Positions 1 to 12,600 of a DNA stretch of 64,000 nucleotides are shown in pieces. The DNA comes from Anticarsia gemmatalis (Eukaryota; Arthropoda; Insecta; Lepidoptera; Erebidae): NCBI RefSeq assembly GCF_050436995.1, contig NC_134745.1:4030001-4094000 (forward strand), in the 5' to 3' direction. Position 1 is the stretch's first letter. Each line of letters opens with the position of its first letter. The position numbers and the translations under genes were made by a program. The notes below the pieces were generated by a model. The model ran no database searches. It had not been told where the DNA came from and saw nothing but the letters and a program-made list of their open reading frames with translations.

Positions 1-398
1 AATTCAGACAAATTGTATCTAATACCTATGTACTTATGTACTAGCACTTAGGTACAAAGTGGCGCAGTGAAGGTAATGTCACGCAGAAGCCAAAGGTTAG
101 GTAGTTCTCCGTTCGCCAGCTCCTGGAATGTCCGATCTGAATGATATTTTGGTACCACAGTGTTGTATAGATATCTTAATTATACTTAACTTATACCTAA
201 TATTACACGTAGCTCTTAATTATTAACAGGATATGTTTCTTTAAGTCATATCCCAAGAACGTTGAATGATCATCGAATTGTATACCTATACTTCAATATT
301 TCGTGAAACAAATTAATCTTCGAGAGTTTTACGGTCCAAACAGACACTGGAATACAAAATACATGTTCACACATAACATATTTCTTTTGTTCTTACTA

Positions 399-605
399 TC
401 TTTATACATATAATTCTTCTGTAAGTGTGTATGTCACTCAACTTCTCTTAAACGACTGGACCGATTTTGATGAAATTTTATGTGTGTGTTCAAGGTTATC
501 TGAGAATGGTTTAGATTCACAATTTTGTCCGCTGGACAATGTTTTTTTAATTATTTTTTACAAATTAAAGACGTGTAGACAGGACATCGTCTGTCGGGTC
601 GCTAG
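399..605 (+). mobile_element. Non-autonomous Helitron fragment
   Basis: Starts with TC just after an A (398) and ends with CTAG just before a T (606), the A|TC...CTAG|T signature of Helitrons. A short hairpin, GACAG (578-582) pairing with CTGTC (591-595), lies a few bases upstream of the CTAG end, as expected. The interior motif GACCGATTTTGATGAAA is shared, with changes, with the copy at 32925-33110. It is 207 bp and encodes no protein. Confidence 0.7.
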
Positions 606-2789
606 TATATACATACGTATAACTTTTACATCATTTCTAAAGCTCAATACAGCCAATACACCGAAATTATACTGGTATCACTGGGTCGAAATTAGGAAAG
701 TGATACGTTTAATAGAATTCTAAGCTATTGAAAACTACTGACGGGGAATTTCCACAAAAAGATATTAAGAGATACAGTCCACGGCTGAAGTCAATTTATT
801 TATATTTCAGTGATATTTAGTTAAGGATAACACTTTGCATACAGCTATGCAGATAATTATTGTCCCCGTTTGGACGAGGAAATACCAGCAAGTTGTTTTT
901 TAAGGAAAATGCAGGAATTTTAATATACAAGTATAAGCCTTATAATTGTATTTTTTAAATTGTGTTACAAATTAAAATTGACATTTAATCTATTAAGAAT
1001 CCAGGCAATTTGTGATCAAATGTCGTTTGTCATCAAAAAAATATTTAGTACCTATTCACGAAAAAACACTGTCATTGCCAAAATTAGATAAATAAAATTG
1101 CTTTGAAACTATGGGTACGAACATAATAACATTTAGAGGATTTTTTTATTTTATTAAGTTCTGCAAATATAACTCATTTATTGTCTCAATATGTACGTGT
1201 CTTTACGTGCGCCGTTTGACCCGACAAAATGTTGACACATCAATTTTGGCTATAGAATACAATGCACTTTCGATTGCAAGTCATCGTTATACAAATAATT
1301 GACAAATATGTGCGCCTACGCATATTGTGTCATATTATATGTTTGTCTAGACGGCTATATTATTGCTATCTTAGAAATGAATAAATTGTAATTCAGATTT
1401 TCAATAGTAGATGCATAGAACGTCGACGAACAATCCGTCAGTATGTATTTTCTTATTTTAAGAATATTGACATCATACATCATGTATTTTTACATTTTTA
1501 AGTTAAACAAATCAATACTTGTATTACAAATCTATGAAAACTAACCGAACACTTACATAAACAAAATCAAAAACATTTTCACACAATAACAAAATTAAAT
1601 ACGTAGATTATCTTATTCTAACAATAATGTTGTACCACCTAAACACCCAATTGAAAACACTTTGTTTCTAATGCAAATTATTCGACATTGCCAAATGACT
1701 AGTTTCAAAAGCATTATAATCTATCAATAAACTTAATTTATCTGTTTGTTCCCACGGCGTTTTCCGTGGTCGTGTCTGTCTGTTGTGCCTATTCTCATTA
1801 CCGATAATTATTCGGCCAAAACACCAACATCCGTAAGGCAACGCCCTACAAAATCAATGTGTAACAATTAATCTGAGATTTATAGTATAATGTTCTATTA
1901 ATACCACTTCACCTTTAAAACCACCCTTGTTCAGAAAACTATAAGGTTGAATATGTCTTGGCTAATGTGAAAGGTTTATTTCTTATGATCTGGCAGTAAA
2001 AGACCTTGGTATTTGAAAGTGCAGCCAGCAGCCGGAACACAGACGTACTTACCCGTATTATGTTCCTGGAAAAGTGTTGAATGCAAAAAATTATAACCTT
2101 CGTTACCTCTCTTTAGGTCCTAACGTGTAAGTTATACGTGATATGAGTAATTCTGGTAAGAGAAACATAACGAAAATACTTAGATATTTTTAGCAGAGTA
2201 ATAGTCCAAGAGTCCAAGTGTAAGAGAGTGTAGGCTTGTCAAAGGCTGTTGAGGTTGCAAGACATTTTTTTGCCTGCAATGGACTAATGGAGTGCGGAAC
2301 TCCTGTTTAGTAGAGATGGTATGGTGCCTTCGTAGTTTATTTATATAGAGAGGAAACAATAACAATCATGAATAATTGTCTATTTTATCCTTATGCCTTC
2401 CATTTAAATTATTTCACTCGTAAAAAAGTGAAATATAGAATGTAAGGGCAAGATTTAAACCAATTTTGGATTATAGCCGACTCTATTCTGTAGGTAGTTC
2501 GCAGTTCAGTAAGATAATTTTAATTATCGGAAATACTTACTTAACTTTCGATATCTTCGATATCTTTCGAAGATTAGATGCCTATCTATTACCTGTTGTT
2601 CACTTCAATGTAAATATACATGTTGCACAAATAATAGACATAACTTACTATTAATCAAAAGAGTTAATCAATCGTAACCACAGCTGCAACAAAAGTACAT
2701 GCAAAGTTATTGCAGGCGTACAAATGTATGTTTGTTATTTATTTCATAGATAATGTAGAAAATATCAGCAAAAGGAAAGGGTCTGATTT

Positions 2790-3080
2790 TATTGGTCAGG
2801 CTGTTACTGAGCACCCACTCCCGGCCGCTATCCCACTACTGCCCGATACGGGGACTTTTGGCTGCTGGGTTTCCCCCCTGGCCCGGTTCGCCCCTCCTTA
2901 GTTAACCTGCATCCCCCAGACTCCTCCGGGGGATCCATATTAATACCGGGCTTAGTGTGGACGTCCAGTCAACATGGGCCACTCAGCACCAGAACTCCCG
3001 ACCTCAAACCATCCTCCAGTCCAGACCTCCGAGAAGCCGGATTACAGGAGACGCCACGCTCCCAGTCGAAAGTTGTTGCG
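2790..3080. repeat. GC-rich repeat-derived island, family unknown
   Basis: A stretch of roughly 290 bp that is far richer in G and C than its AT-rich surroundings, with runs such as CCCCCCTGGCCCGG and CCTCCGGGGGATCC. It has no usable open frame and no splice-linked neighbour. It resembles the untranslated end of a retroelement, but I cannot name the family and the borders are approximate. Confidence 0.4.
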
Positions 3081-3680
3081 AATTATACGTTCAGCTCTAT
3101 CATACCGATTGCATGAATTAAATCCCTAACATGGTATGAAGGCAAAATATACTTTTTGTTTTTTTTAGGTAATGTTTACAAAATTATTTATTTTATTATC
3201 CTTTGAAATATTCAATTTTGTTCCAATATTTTGGAAAACTACAACAATGCCATCTAGTGAAATTGCCATAAACAACCAACAGGTTTTGAATGCCGACACA
3301 CTACTTATTAGTATGATAACATGACGTAATAGTTGTAGTTGTCTATAAATGGTCATAGATGGCGCAATGTTAACATAGCTTTAATTTATGTATTTAATAA
3401 CATAACCACAAACCATATATTCTGTAATATGTTTCGTGTTGATCTATTATTTACACAATTGAATGATAATTAAATAAGAAGGAATCCTTAACACAATACA
3501 ATTATGTACACCGCGACGAAATTGATGCAATAACAAAACGTTTGACAAACGACACAGCTGTTCAATTTGTTTCTTTTGTTTGAAAACTCATGCAACGGCG
3601 AATTTTGAATATTTGAACCTACATTCATTGAATTTAATGAAATATTGTTAAATACCATTCTCCACGCATCAATTTCTAAT

Positions 3681-6600
3681 ATGGATACTGCGGGCTTATT
3701 AAATTACAAAAGGTAAATCTCCGTCAAAACTTATAACTACGATTTCGTATTTTGAACTTGCGCGCTATAATGTATTGATTTTCCATCCCAAAATAAGTTT
3801 GAATGATGTAAATAAATCATAAAGAGGACCTTTAACATTTTCTTAGCATTTAGTTGAAACAACCTAGCTTTTCTTGAAGTTCAAGGCTACAGTAAAAGAG
3901 GAATTGTGTATTTTAGGAACAATGGTGCGGATTCTTCTAGTGTTACTCCGATCAAGCCGCGACTAGGGCGATTTGTCGATGTTTACTCGCACGAACACCT
4001 AAATATTACACCCAAACCTGTAAGTAAACATGTTTGTTACTGAAGCAAATAAATGTTGCCTGAGTGTTTTCTAAAACGTGTCATATGTGTTTCAGAAAGC
4101 GAAACTAATTTTTACTGAAACCAGGGATGAAAGTCCTAATTTACTTACGCCCGAAAAGTTCGCAGATGTTGATTATAAATGCAGGTAAGTAATTTTGATG
4201 TTTTCTTTAATTTAATTGATAAAAATAGTGTTTTTTCAAAGCCAGATGATTAAATACAGTTATATCAAAGTCTCTGATTATTTATGACAAGCAATTTGAC
4301 AAATTTTGTTTAAGATATTCATGTTGTGATACTACCTATCAAGATAACTTAATTTAATTAAGCCTTTTAATTACATATTCAATGAAAATAATACCAAATT
4401 GCACTAGACACTGTTGCTTAGTGTTTGTTTTTACCAACATTTTTACATTAGTTTGTAAACTTACATAGTTTAATAATTACTTGTTTCTAGGACTGTTAAA
4501 GCCCAACATAATATCCGGAATGTGTTCAGCAACTGTTCATTTGAAGGCAACCAGAGCTTCCCTTGTTTAAACCGCAGGGTGCGACCCATTAGGATGGAGT
4601 TGGAGACACCTACCAAACTGAAACAGGCTATTGATCTTGTCCGAGGTAAGTGCCAGTACTAAAATTCTCATTTACTTTTAATTTGTTCTTATCAATTTGA
4701 ATACAATACATGTAACTTATGGTTTAAGATAATTAGATTGTACTTAGACATTGTATTTCTTGTGCACCAGTAAACAAAACAGAGATTTTACTTTTCTTTA
4801 TACTAAAATTCTTTTTATTCTTAGCATTGAACATAACCACTTTCTTCATTATCATACATTCACTGTTAATTTTTCATTAACAATAATTCTCTTATGACCA
4901 TTTTCAATGCTCTATCTGTCTACTGTTAACTTGTTAAACACCAGCATCTATCAATTAATGTTACTACACTTTTTATAACACATTCGAAATTGCTGTTAAT
5001 TTCGACATCTGTAATACTTGACAAAGCATTGAAAATGTCCATAAGTTGACTTAACCATACTCTAATAACTACCAGACACCTAATAACATATGAATGTCAC
5101 AGTGGATGGACCGAATGGCTTGAGATTCAATACATCTCTAGCGACTGAGGTGGCCGGCTCCCCTGCACCGTCACAGACTGACCGTTTGCAACAAACTATT
5201 AATCCTAGCAAGGCTGTGTTTACCATAGAACCTAATACTTCGAAGGTATGGTCTATTTACTAAATAGGTACTCTTATTTCATTGTAGCATGTAACATAAT
5301 TAATTTATGATTTTCATTTATGTGTATTTTCAAATTAATTGTTAACATTTCTAACCATTCCTACACAAGGCTACGCAAGTCTCTTATACTCAACGATTTT
5401 ATTCTCCAAGCGACTACCGCCATACAAATGTAGTCGCGGGATGAATGTTCCAAAACTCAATAAATTCTATCGCTGAACAATTAATATGGGAGATTTACGT
5501 AGCCTTGTGTACGAACGACCTAAAACTTGTAACATACTGTTGTTCATTTCTTACTTTAAGTTAACATTTTCGATGCAAAAATATCAACTAGAAATGATTC
5601 ATTCATACAACTTATAATATTATTTTTTTACCTAAAATAAATTGTGTGATAAAAATTCGAAGACTATTTTATCTTCGAAAAACAATTCAAGGAAAAATGT
5701 GTGTATTTCATACAGATTCTAATAGTGAATAACAAAGCGTGCTCCCTGCTCGGGTACTCGACGGGCGAGCTGTGCGGCCTGAGGTTCTCAGACCTGCTGC
5801 GCAACAGAAACTGTAAGGCATTCAGTCTACACGAGCACGAAGACTGCGACACGTCCGAGGATGGAACTGTAATACTGCTCAGTGGAAAGGTAATAGAGTC
5901 AGATTACTTTCAACTTTCTCCTAACAGTCAAAATCTGTATGTTATATGAATACAAGTACGTAAGTAAGTTCATTTTGAAGTAGGCAAGTAAGTGGGGTCT
6001 GGCGGCCGTATAACCACACTAGCCTAGTGGCTTTTGATCTTCTGATTACCATGAAAATACACGAAGCTATTAGATCTTCATTCTATTCAACTGCTGCATC
6101 AAAAATGCTAAATAACTTTGCAATATCTTGCTAGGTTCTCGAATTTCGGTTAGAAACTAAAATGATGTTTATTTATATTCCAGGTTGTTGAATTAATTTC
6201 CAAGGACGGTAACTCAGTTCAAGTGTCTCTGTGGATAAGACAGTTGGATAACGACGGCCCGTGTTTAGTCGTCGCTGAACCAGTCAATTGCAAAAACGTT
6301 TTGGTAAGTAAATGAAACAGTTAATCAAATCAGGTCATTGAAGTTAAGTTTACTTAATTAAAATTAATTTAATCTAGGGTTCGACTCCCGGCTCAGGCTA
6401 TTTTGATACTAATGTCGAGAAATTACTAATAGTAATCCAGAGTTTAACTTTCAATTAAAATAAAAAGCAGTATATTTGTTATTACTAATTTGCATAATAT
6501 ATTGTGCATAAGGCTGTACCTAATAGTCATGTCGTTTCAAAAATTTTAAGAGCTGTTTTGAATAAAAATGCTGTTTCATAACAAGGTTGTGTTTCCAGTT

Positions 6601-9600
6601 AACAGTAGAGGCGGATACAGGGATAGTGGTGTCGTGCACGGGCGCGGCGGCGGCGGCGCTGTTCGCGGCCGACTCGCGCGACAAGCTGGTGGGGCTGCCG
6701 CTGGCCTCGCTCATACCCAGCGTCGTGCTGCCGCCTGCCGACCAGCCCGTGCCCCGGACACTCGCCAAGCAGAAGCTCACTGGTACGTGTCAGGCAAAGT
6801 ATATTATGTAATTGTGTATGATTTCCAAAGTACATAAAAACTTGACAACTTGTAGAAGTAACAATTTCGCCGACATTAAGTAGCTGGCAGTCGATGTACT
6901 TGCTGCGTAGATTCGTTATAATCAGGCCGTTACAAACGTGCGAAAGAAGTCATAATCAAAAGGATGAAATGAATGTGTAAGTGCGAGCGAGACACAGCGA
7001 CAAAATGGTATACGTTTCAAACCAATTTGTATTATATTGAGACCGAATCACGATCAGATTATCTTCTATTTATTTTTTAGGTAAATGACACCGGTTGAAC
7101 GTATTAGCTTCCTTCAGGCAACTAATGATGTTCTTTGAGTCTTTTACCCCTCACCAATGAATAAGTTTAATTTACATTTCTTGTATTTAATCACCATATT
7201 ACTAGTACTTCAGTTTTTGTATGCCTCGAATAATCCAGTGTATGTATTTTCCAGGGAGATCTTTAGACGGCGGCTGTTTCCCACTTTGTCTGTGGATATC
7301 TAAGCCGGATAACACGGACACGTCTCCTTGGACGGCTATCAAGCACAGACCAGTCTTTGAAGTTCATGTTAGAGTAAGTAAACAATTCAATGGTAGCTAC
7401 TCGCTAGGTCGGTCGTACTGAAGTTTTGTTAGTATTGTCATATCTCTCTCTCTCTTCCATGCTATGAGTCCCATATGGTAGTGGGGTCAGCCTTCCTAGT
7501 CTTTCTCCACCACTTCGCTCTATCCTGGACATCGTCTTCGGCAACCTCATAATTGTAACCTCAAGTATTGTCATATAGAGTGTATTATATACAACTATGT
7601 TTCAGTAAATACATCAATCTAGTAATACGCGGCTTGCAAACGTCCACGCTTTTAACTTAAAAGTTTTACTTGGGCTTAGAAATACCTCTATTAACATAGC
7701 TTTAAGACTTATTCTAACGCAGGCTAACGCCAGGTAGACTGCCAACCATTACTGACTTACTCTACCTCTTTCTTCTTCACAAACTTCACCTTTTTGTATA
7801 CATATGTATGTATATACCTATACTACAAAGGCATCTCTGAATCTATACTAATATTATAAAGCTGGAGAGTTTGTTTGTTTATTTGAACGCGTTAATCTCA
7901 GGAACTACTGGTCCGATTTGAAAATCTTTCAGTGTTAGATAGTCCATTTATCGAAGAAGGCTAAAGGCTATCATCACACTACGACCAATAGGAGCAGAGT
8001 ACTAGTAAAAAATGTTACAAAAACGGGGAAAATTTTCACCCATTCCCTCTTATGTGACGCAAGCGAAGTTGCGCGGGTCGGCTAGTAACATATAATTGTA
8101 CATTTCTCCAGGTAACCTACAACGTAAGCGGTCTCCTAGTAGTAGACGAAAGCAACATAATAACGGCTTGCAACCATCACTTCGCGATGCTAACGTTCGG
8201 CAAGCCGCACTCCGAGGTGATCGGCCACCACATCGATGACGTCATACAACACTTCTGTAGGGAAGCCGATATGGTGAAGATGACGGAACGAAACAGGAAT
8301 ATGACGCTGTCGCCTGTCAATAATGAGGATAATAATGGATCTGGTACGTTTAAAATTTGTTGTTGACTACTGATTACTTTTGAGTCACTAAATCTGCAAC
8401 TAACAAAATGCAAGAAAATCACTCAATTTAATATTATGCTCAATTTTTTTTTATGTTTCTACGATACAAGTGAAAAGTAATAAAGACATTATGATATTTT
8501 AGTCTTTAATTTGTGTGAGTTTTGTCCATTCAGTCGTGAGACAGAACGCCTACTCGCTTAAAAATCATCTTTTGAAATTAAATGAAATTTTGCTAATATG
8601 TTTTCGAAACCTTTGACATTGGTAGCTGATTGCGTTTAACCAATCCTCAGTATTAAAATATAATAATATTCATTGCGTAATAGTAATAAGCGTATTCTTA
8701 TTATCACAACTAAACCATAAAGTAGATAACAGTGAATCAATCATACAATTTCATTATGTTTTCTAGCTTCAGACACGGACGAAGATTCCTGCGGCGCATT
8801 CAACGGCAGTCAGAAATCAGCGTGCATGTCTCTCAACGTGCAACCGTCCATACTATCCACTACTCGAGAGAAATCATCCAGCGCGCTATGTCTCGACAAA
8901 TCTTGCAGTATGGTCACCCACACACCCACACCAACGCAAGACATGGTCTCAAGCATCAGCACAACGGAACAAAGAAACGACATTTCCGCTCTCCCTGACG
9001 TCACTTCCGGCATGTCGGGAATATCCATAGACGATGAAAACTATTGTCATAGCAGCATTTCGAAATCACGCTCAGAAAATATTCTTCGTTCCGAACATAG
9101 TAACCCAGCTAGACCTGTGAACAAACCTTCTGAAAAGTCCGATTCTATTTATTACACGTCGCAACATTCTCAAGAAGTAACTCCTACTGGCAGTACTCCG
9201 AGAGTAAGGTTGAATGACCCTTCGTTGAGGCTGTCATTCGATTCTAGTAAATATAGGTCTTTGAAAGTAAACCTTCCCGGTCAAGTGAAAGATGATAAGA
9301 CGAGTTTGTCTTTAGACTTCTGTGATTCGAATGAGACTAGTGCTGATTTCTTAACGCCGATCAATGAGATGCCCCCGCCCGGGTGTGAGATTGAGGACCT
9401 GCCGAAACATAACGGCAATGAAAGTGTTGATAGTTTGAGCAATGACAACGATTTGGAGACGCAGACTGAATCTGCACCAAGGAAATTGTATACCGGTAAG
9501 CACTCTTTTGTATTTTCTTTTTTAGTTTGGTATTATATTAAAAGTATCATAATTGTTCCAATAACCATCGCATTTTTTTAAATTGCTTGGAATTTCGGTC

Positions 9601-12600
9601 CTTTTTCAGGGTATAATCTATAATTCTAGTAATAACATTATAAGGGCATACATATACATAATTTACTATAATACGACAACTCAGTAAGGAGCACCGCCAT
9701 GCATGATTTATCGGGATTAGAGCTAATAGTTTTGGGTATTTCTAAAATAAAGTAGCTATATCAAACAGGGCAGTGTCACTGAGGTTTTAAATCATGAATA
9801 CGCCTCCGCCAGCCGTGAACCTGGCAAGGTTTTCTAACAAGTTGTTACTATAATGACATAACATTTTCCTCAGACGAGGCGGCGGACACTCCGTGCGTGG
9901 CTCGGCGCGCCGTGCGGGCGCACGTCATGACGTCGACGCCGCAGCAGGCGCGCCACAAGCACGAGCCCTGCGACTGCGCCGCCGACTGCCGCCACAGCGA
10001 CGGGACTTATAGAGGACTTGTGCTGCACAAGGATGGCACGGAACTACGTACGTCTTTCCTTACTTTTTTATTAACTATTTGTTGGCCAAGTAACCTGAAC
10101 TTTTAAACTCGCGTTGCATGTTTAATTTATAATAGAATACGGGAATTAACGCGAACACGCATTTTACATTTAATACGAGTGCGCATTAATTCCCGTATTC
10201 TATTATACATTAAGTAACCTGAAGTCATTAACAACAAAAATATGAAAATATAAAATTAATATTACAACGTAACGCCACGATTAGGTGATAAAGATAATTA
10301 TCCGTCTGAAATCGAGAAACCAAAGTCGTGGGCTTATCTCCACGGCTTTACTGTAAAAACAATCTATAAGTCGCCGATATATATTTATTTGAAAATGGCG
10401 TTGACACTACTTCGCCAACATGACATACATCTGTCATAATATAGCCAGTAACCTTGGTCTATAGAATAATAAATCTTGTATCTAAAACTCAAAATAAATC
10501 CTTCATAACACATCATTATCAGTCCAGTCTTGCGAAAATGTAAGGCTAACAAACAGACAAACCAGCACTTATTTCATTGACTTCAATATTTTTATATCTC
10601 TCCTCCAGATGTCATATACACGGTGTCAAGCATGCAACTAAACACAGGCTCCCGTGTGAGATGCGTATGGCTCGGAGTACAACTGGACCACGCACCGAGA
10701 CATACTACGCTTGCCTCCAGTCTGGCATCCACTGCTGACAACTCACTTGTTCTTGTGAGTACGATGCATACCTCTTTTTTTAAAATAAGTTATACTTGAA
10801 AAAAAAATGTTGCATCACGAATTCTATATACAGCCCCCAACACTAAACTGAATTTGTATATTTTTTTCTACTTTTAGGGCAACAAATCAGCCGGCAGTAG
10901 ACCACAGTCTATGTCACTAGTGAGCCAGTGTGGAGACGAACAGGTCGCCGGGGAATATAACAAGCACTATGTCACTCTCAAACAAATTGGTAAGTAAATA
11001 AACTATTCATTTGAGTAACATCGCAAAACTTCAATTTGTGCGTAACATGAAAGTCAAGACAAGAGTCAAGCTGGTCAGGTAAAGTCACTAAAATATGTTA
11101 CCACGGAAATAAAAAATACATAAAATCGACTTTTTCGGAAAAGGGTAGCCTGAGAACAAAGATCGCCACTCGATACGATCTTTACAAACTTCCCTTGCTT
11201 CATTTACACAGGACCGCGCTGGTTACGAATACTCGACGGCATCTGACCTTTTTGACCAATTATATAAAAAGTTAAACTTTTCGTGTATAATCCTATTTCT
11301 TTCCTCTCCAGCTTTTTCAAAATAAGTTTTTATTTGCTTCATAATACTGTTATTGTTACTAAAATATGATGTGATCGCAGGTAAAGGCGCATACGGTTGT
11401 GTAAAGATGGCGTACCGTCGCTCGGACCGCATGCTGACGGTGGCCAAGTTCATCCTCAAGGAGAAGGTGGGCGCGCAGTTCTGGGTGGACGGGCCCGACG
11501 GACGACGCCTGCCGCTCGAGCTCAGTCTGCTGCTCACGCTCAAACATCCTAATATCGTGAGTATGAAGAGCACGTTACGTATTTGAACAAATTATAGATG
11601 CGACATACATTAATTGAACAAACTGCAGGCAATAATCTGTACTCTAAAGGATAGCAATGATTTACGTAATGGCAAAATGGACTCGCAATGTGAGTAAATA
11701 ATACACATATTTTGTCTACACGTTGAACAGTTGGTATTAATTAAAAGTAATTTCTTTTTATATTGCACGAAGTGTTGCTTGATTTTGTACCCCGTACGAA
11801 ATTATTATTTCTAATTAAATAAATTGTATTTATTTTCTATAAATTATGTTTATATTTATTGTAGGTGAGCGTAGTAGATGTTTTTGAGAACGACAAGTAT
11901 TTTCAAATGGTGATGGAGAAGCACGGCGCGGGTATGGATCTGTTCGAGTTCATAGAACGACGTCCAAGACTCGACGAGCCGCTACTCAGTTATATATTTA
12001 GACAGGTAAATTAATAACTCTATTTATAACTCTTTAATAGTTCAATAGAATTATTTTCTAAAACAAATGTATAATTTTTTACGTACCTATTTGTGTATGC
12101 TTGAGTTTAGGAGCAGCTTAATACATTATTCTGATTACGAACAAATCTTTTATGAACGTATACGGGCTTGCTAGTATACGTTCATAAATCAATGAACTTT
12201 AAAGTATATAATATTTAACTACTGACTTTTTATGTTAAAAGCTTATTGGTTAACCCAATACCGTCACACTTTCAGTAATGAGAGAAAGATAAGGCATTGG
12301 TGTCGAGGGCCAAGTACTTAAAAGCTAACAAAATTCACAGATAGGTCAAGCGGTAGAATACCTACACTCGCTGAACATTCTCCACCGGGACATAAAGGAC
12401 GAGAATGTGATAATCGACAACAAGTTCCACGTGAAGCTGATCGACTTCGGCTCAGCTACCTTCATGAGCAAAGACACGCTGTTCTCCACCTTCTACGGCA
12501 CCACCGAGTATTGCAGCCCTGAAGTACTCGCCGGGAACAAGTAAAAAATTTATATAATTAAACTTCTGTAAAATTTTACTGCTTTTTTCACAATATGACT

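Larger units (their letters stand above)
1..3680. other. Intergenic region upstream of PASK
   Basis: AT-rich DNA in which I see no credible gene; the open frames are short and have no recognisable domain. It contains a Helitron fragment (399-605) and a GC-rich repeat-like island (about 2790-3080), both listed separately. The last few hundred bases must hold the PASK promoter and 5' UTR, but I could not place a transcription start. Confidence 0.6.

Noticed and set aside
427..723. 98-codon plus-strand frame
   Set aside because: Largely inside the Helitron fragment; no domain, no splice partner.
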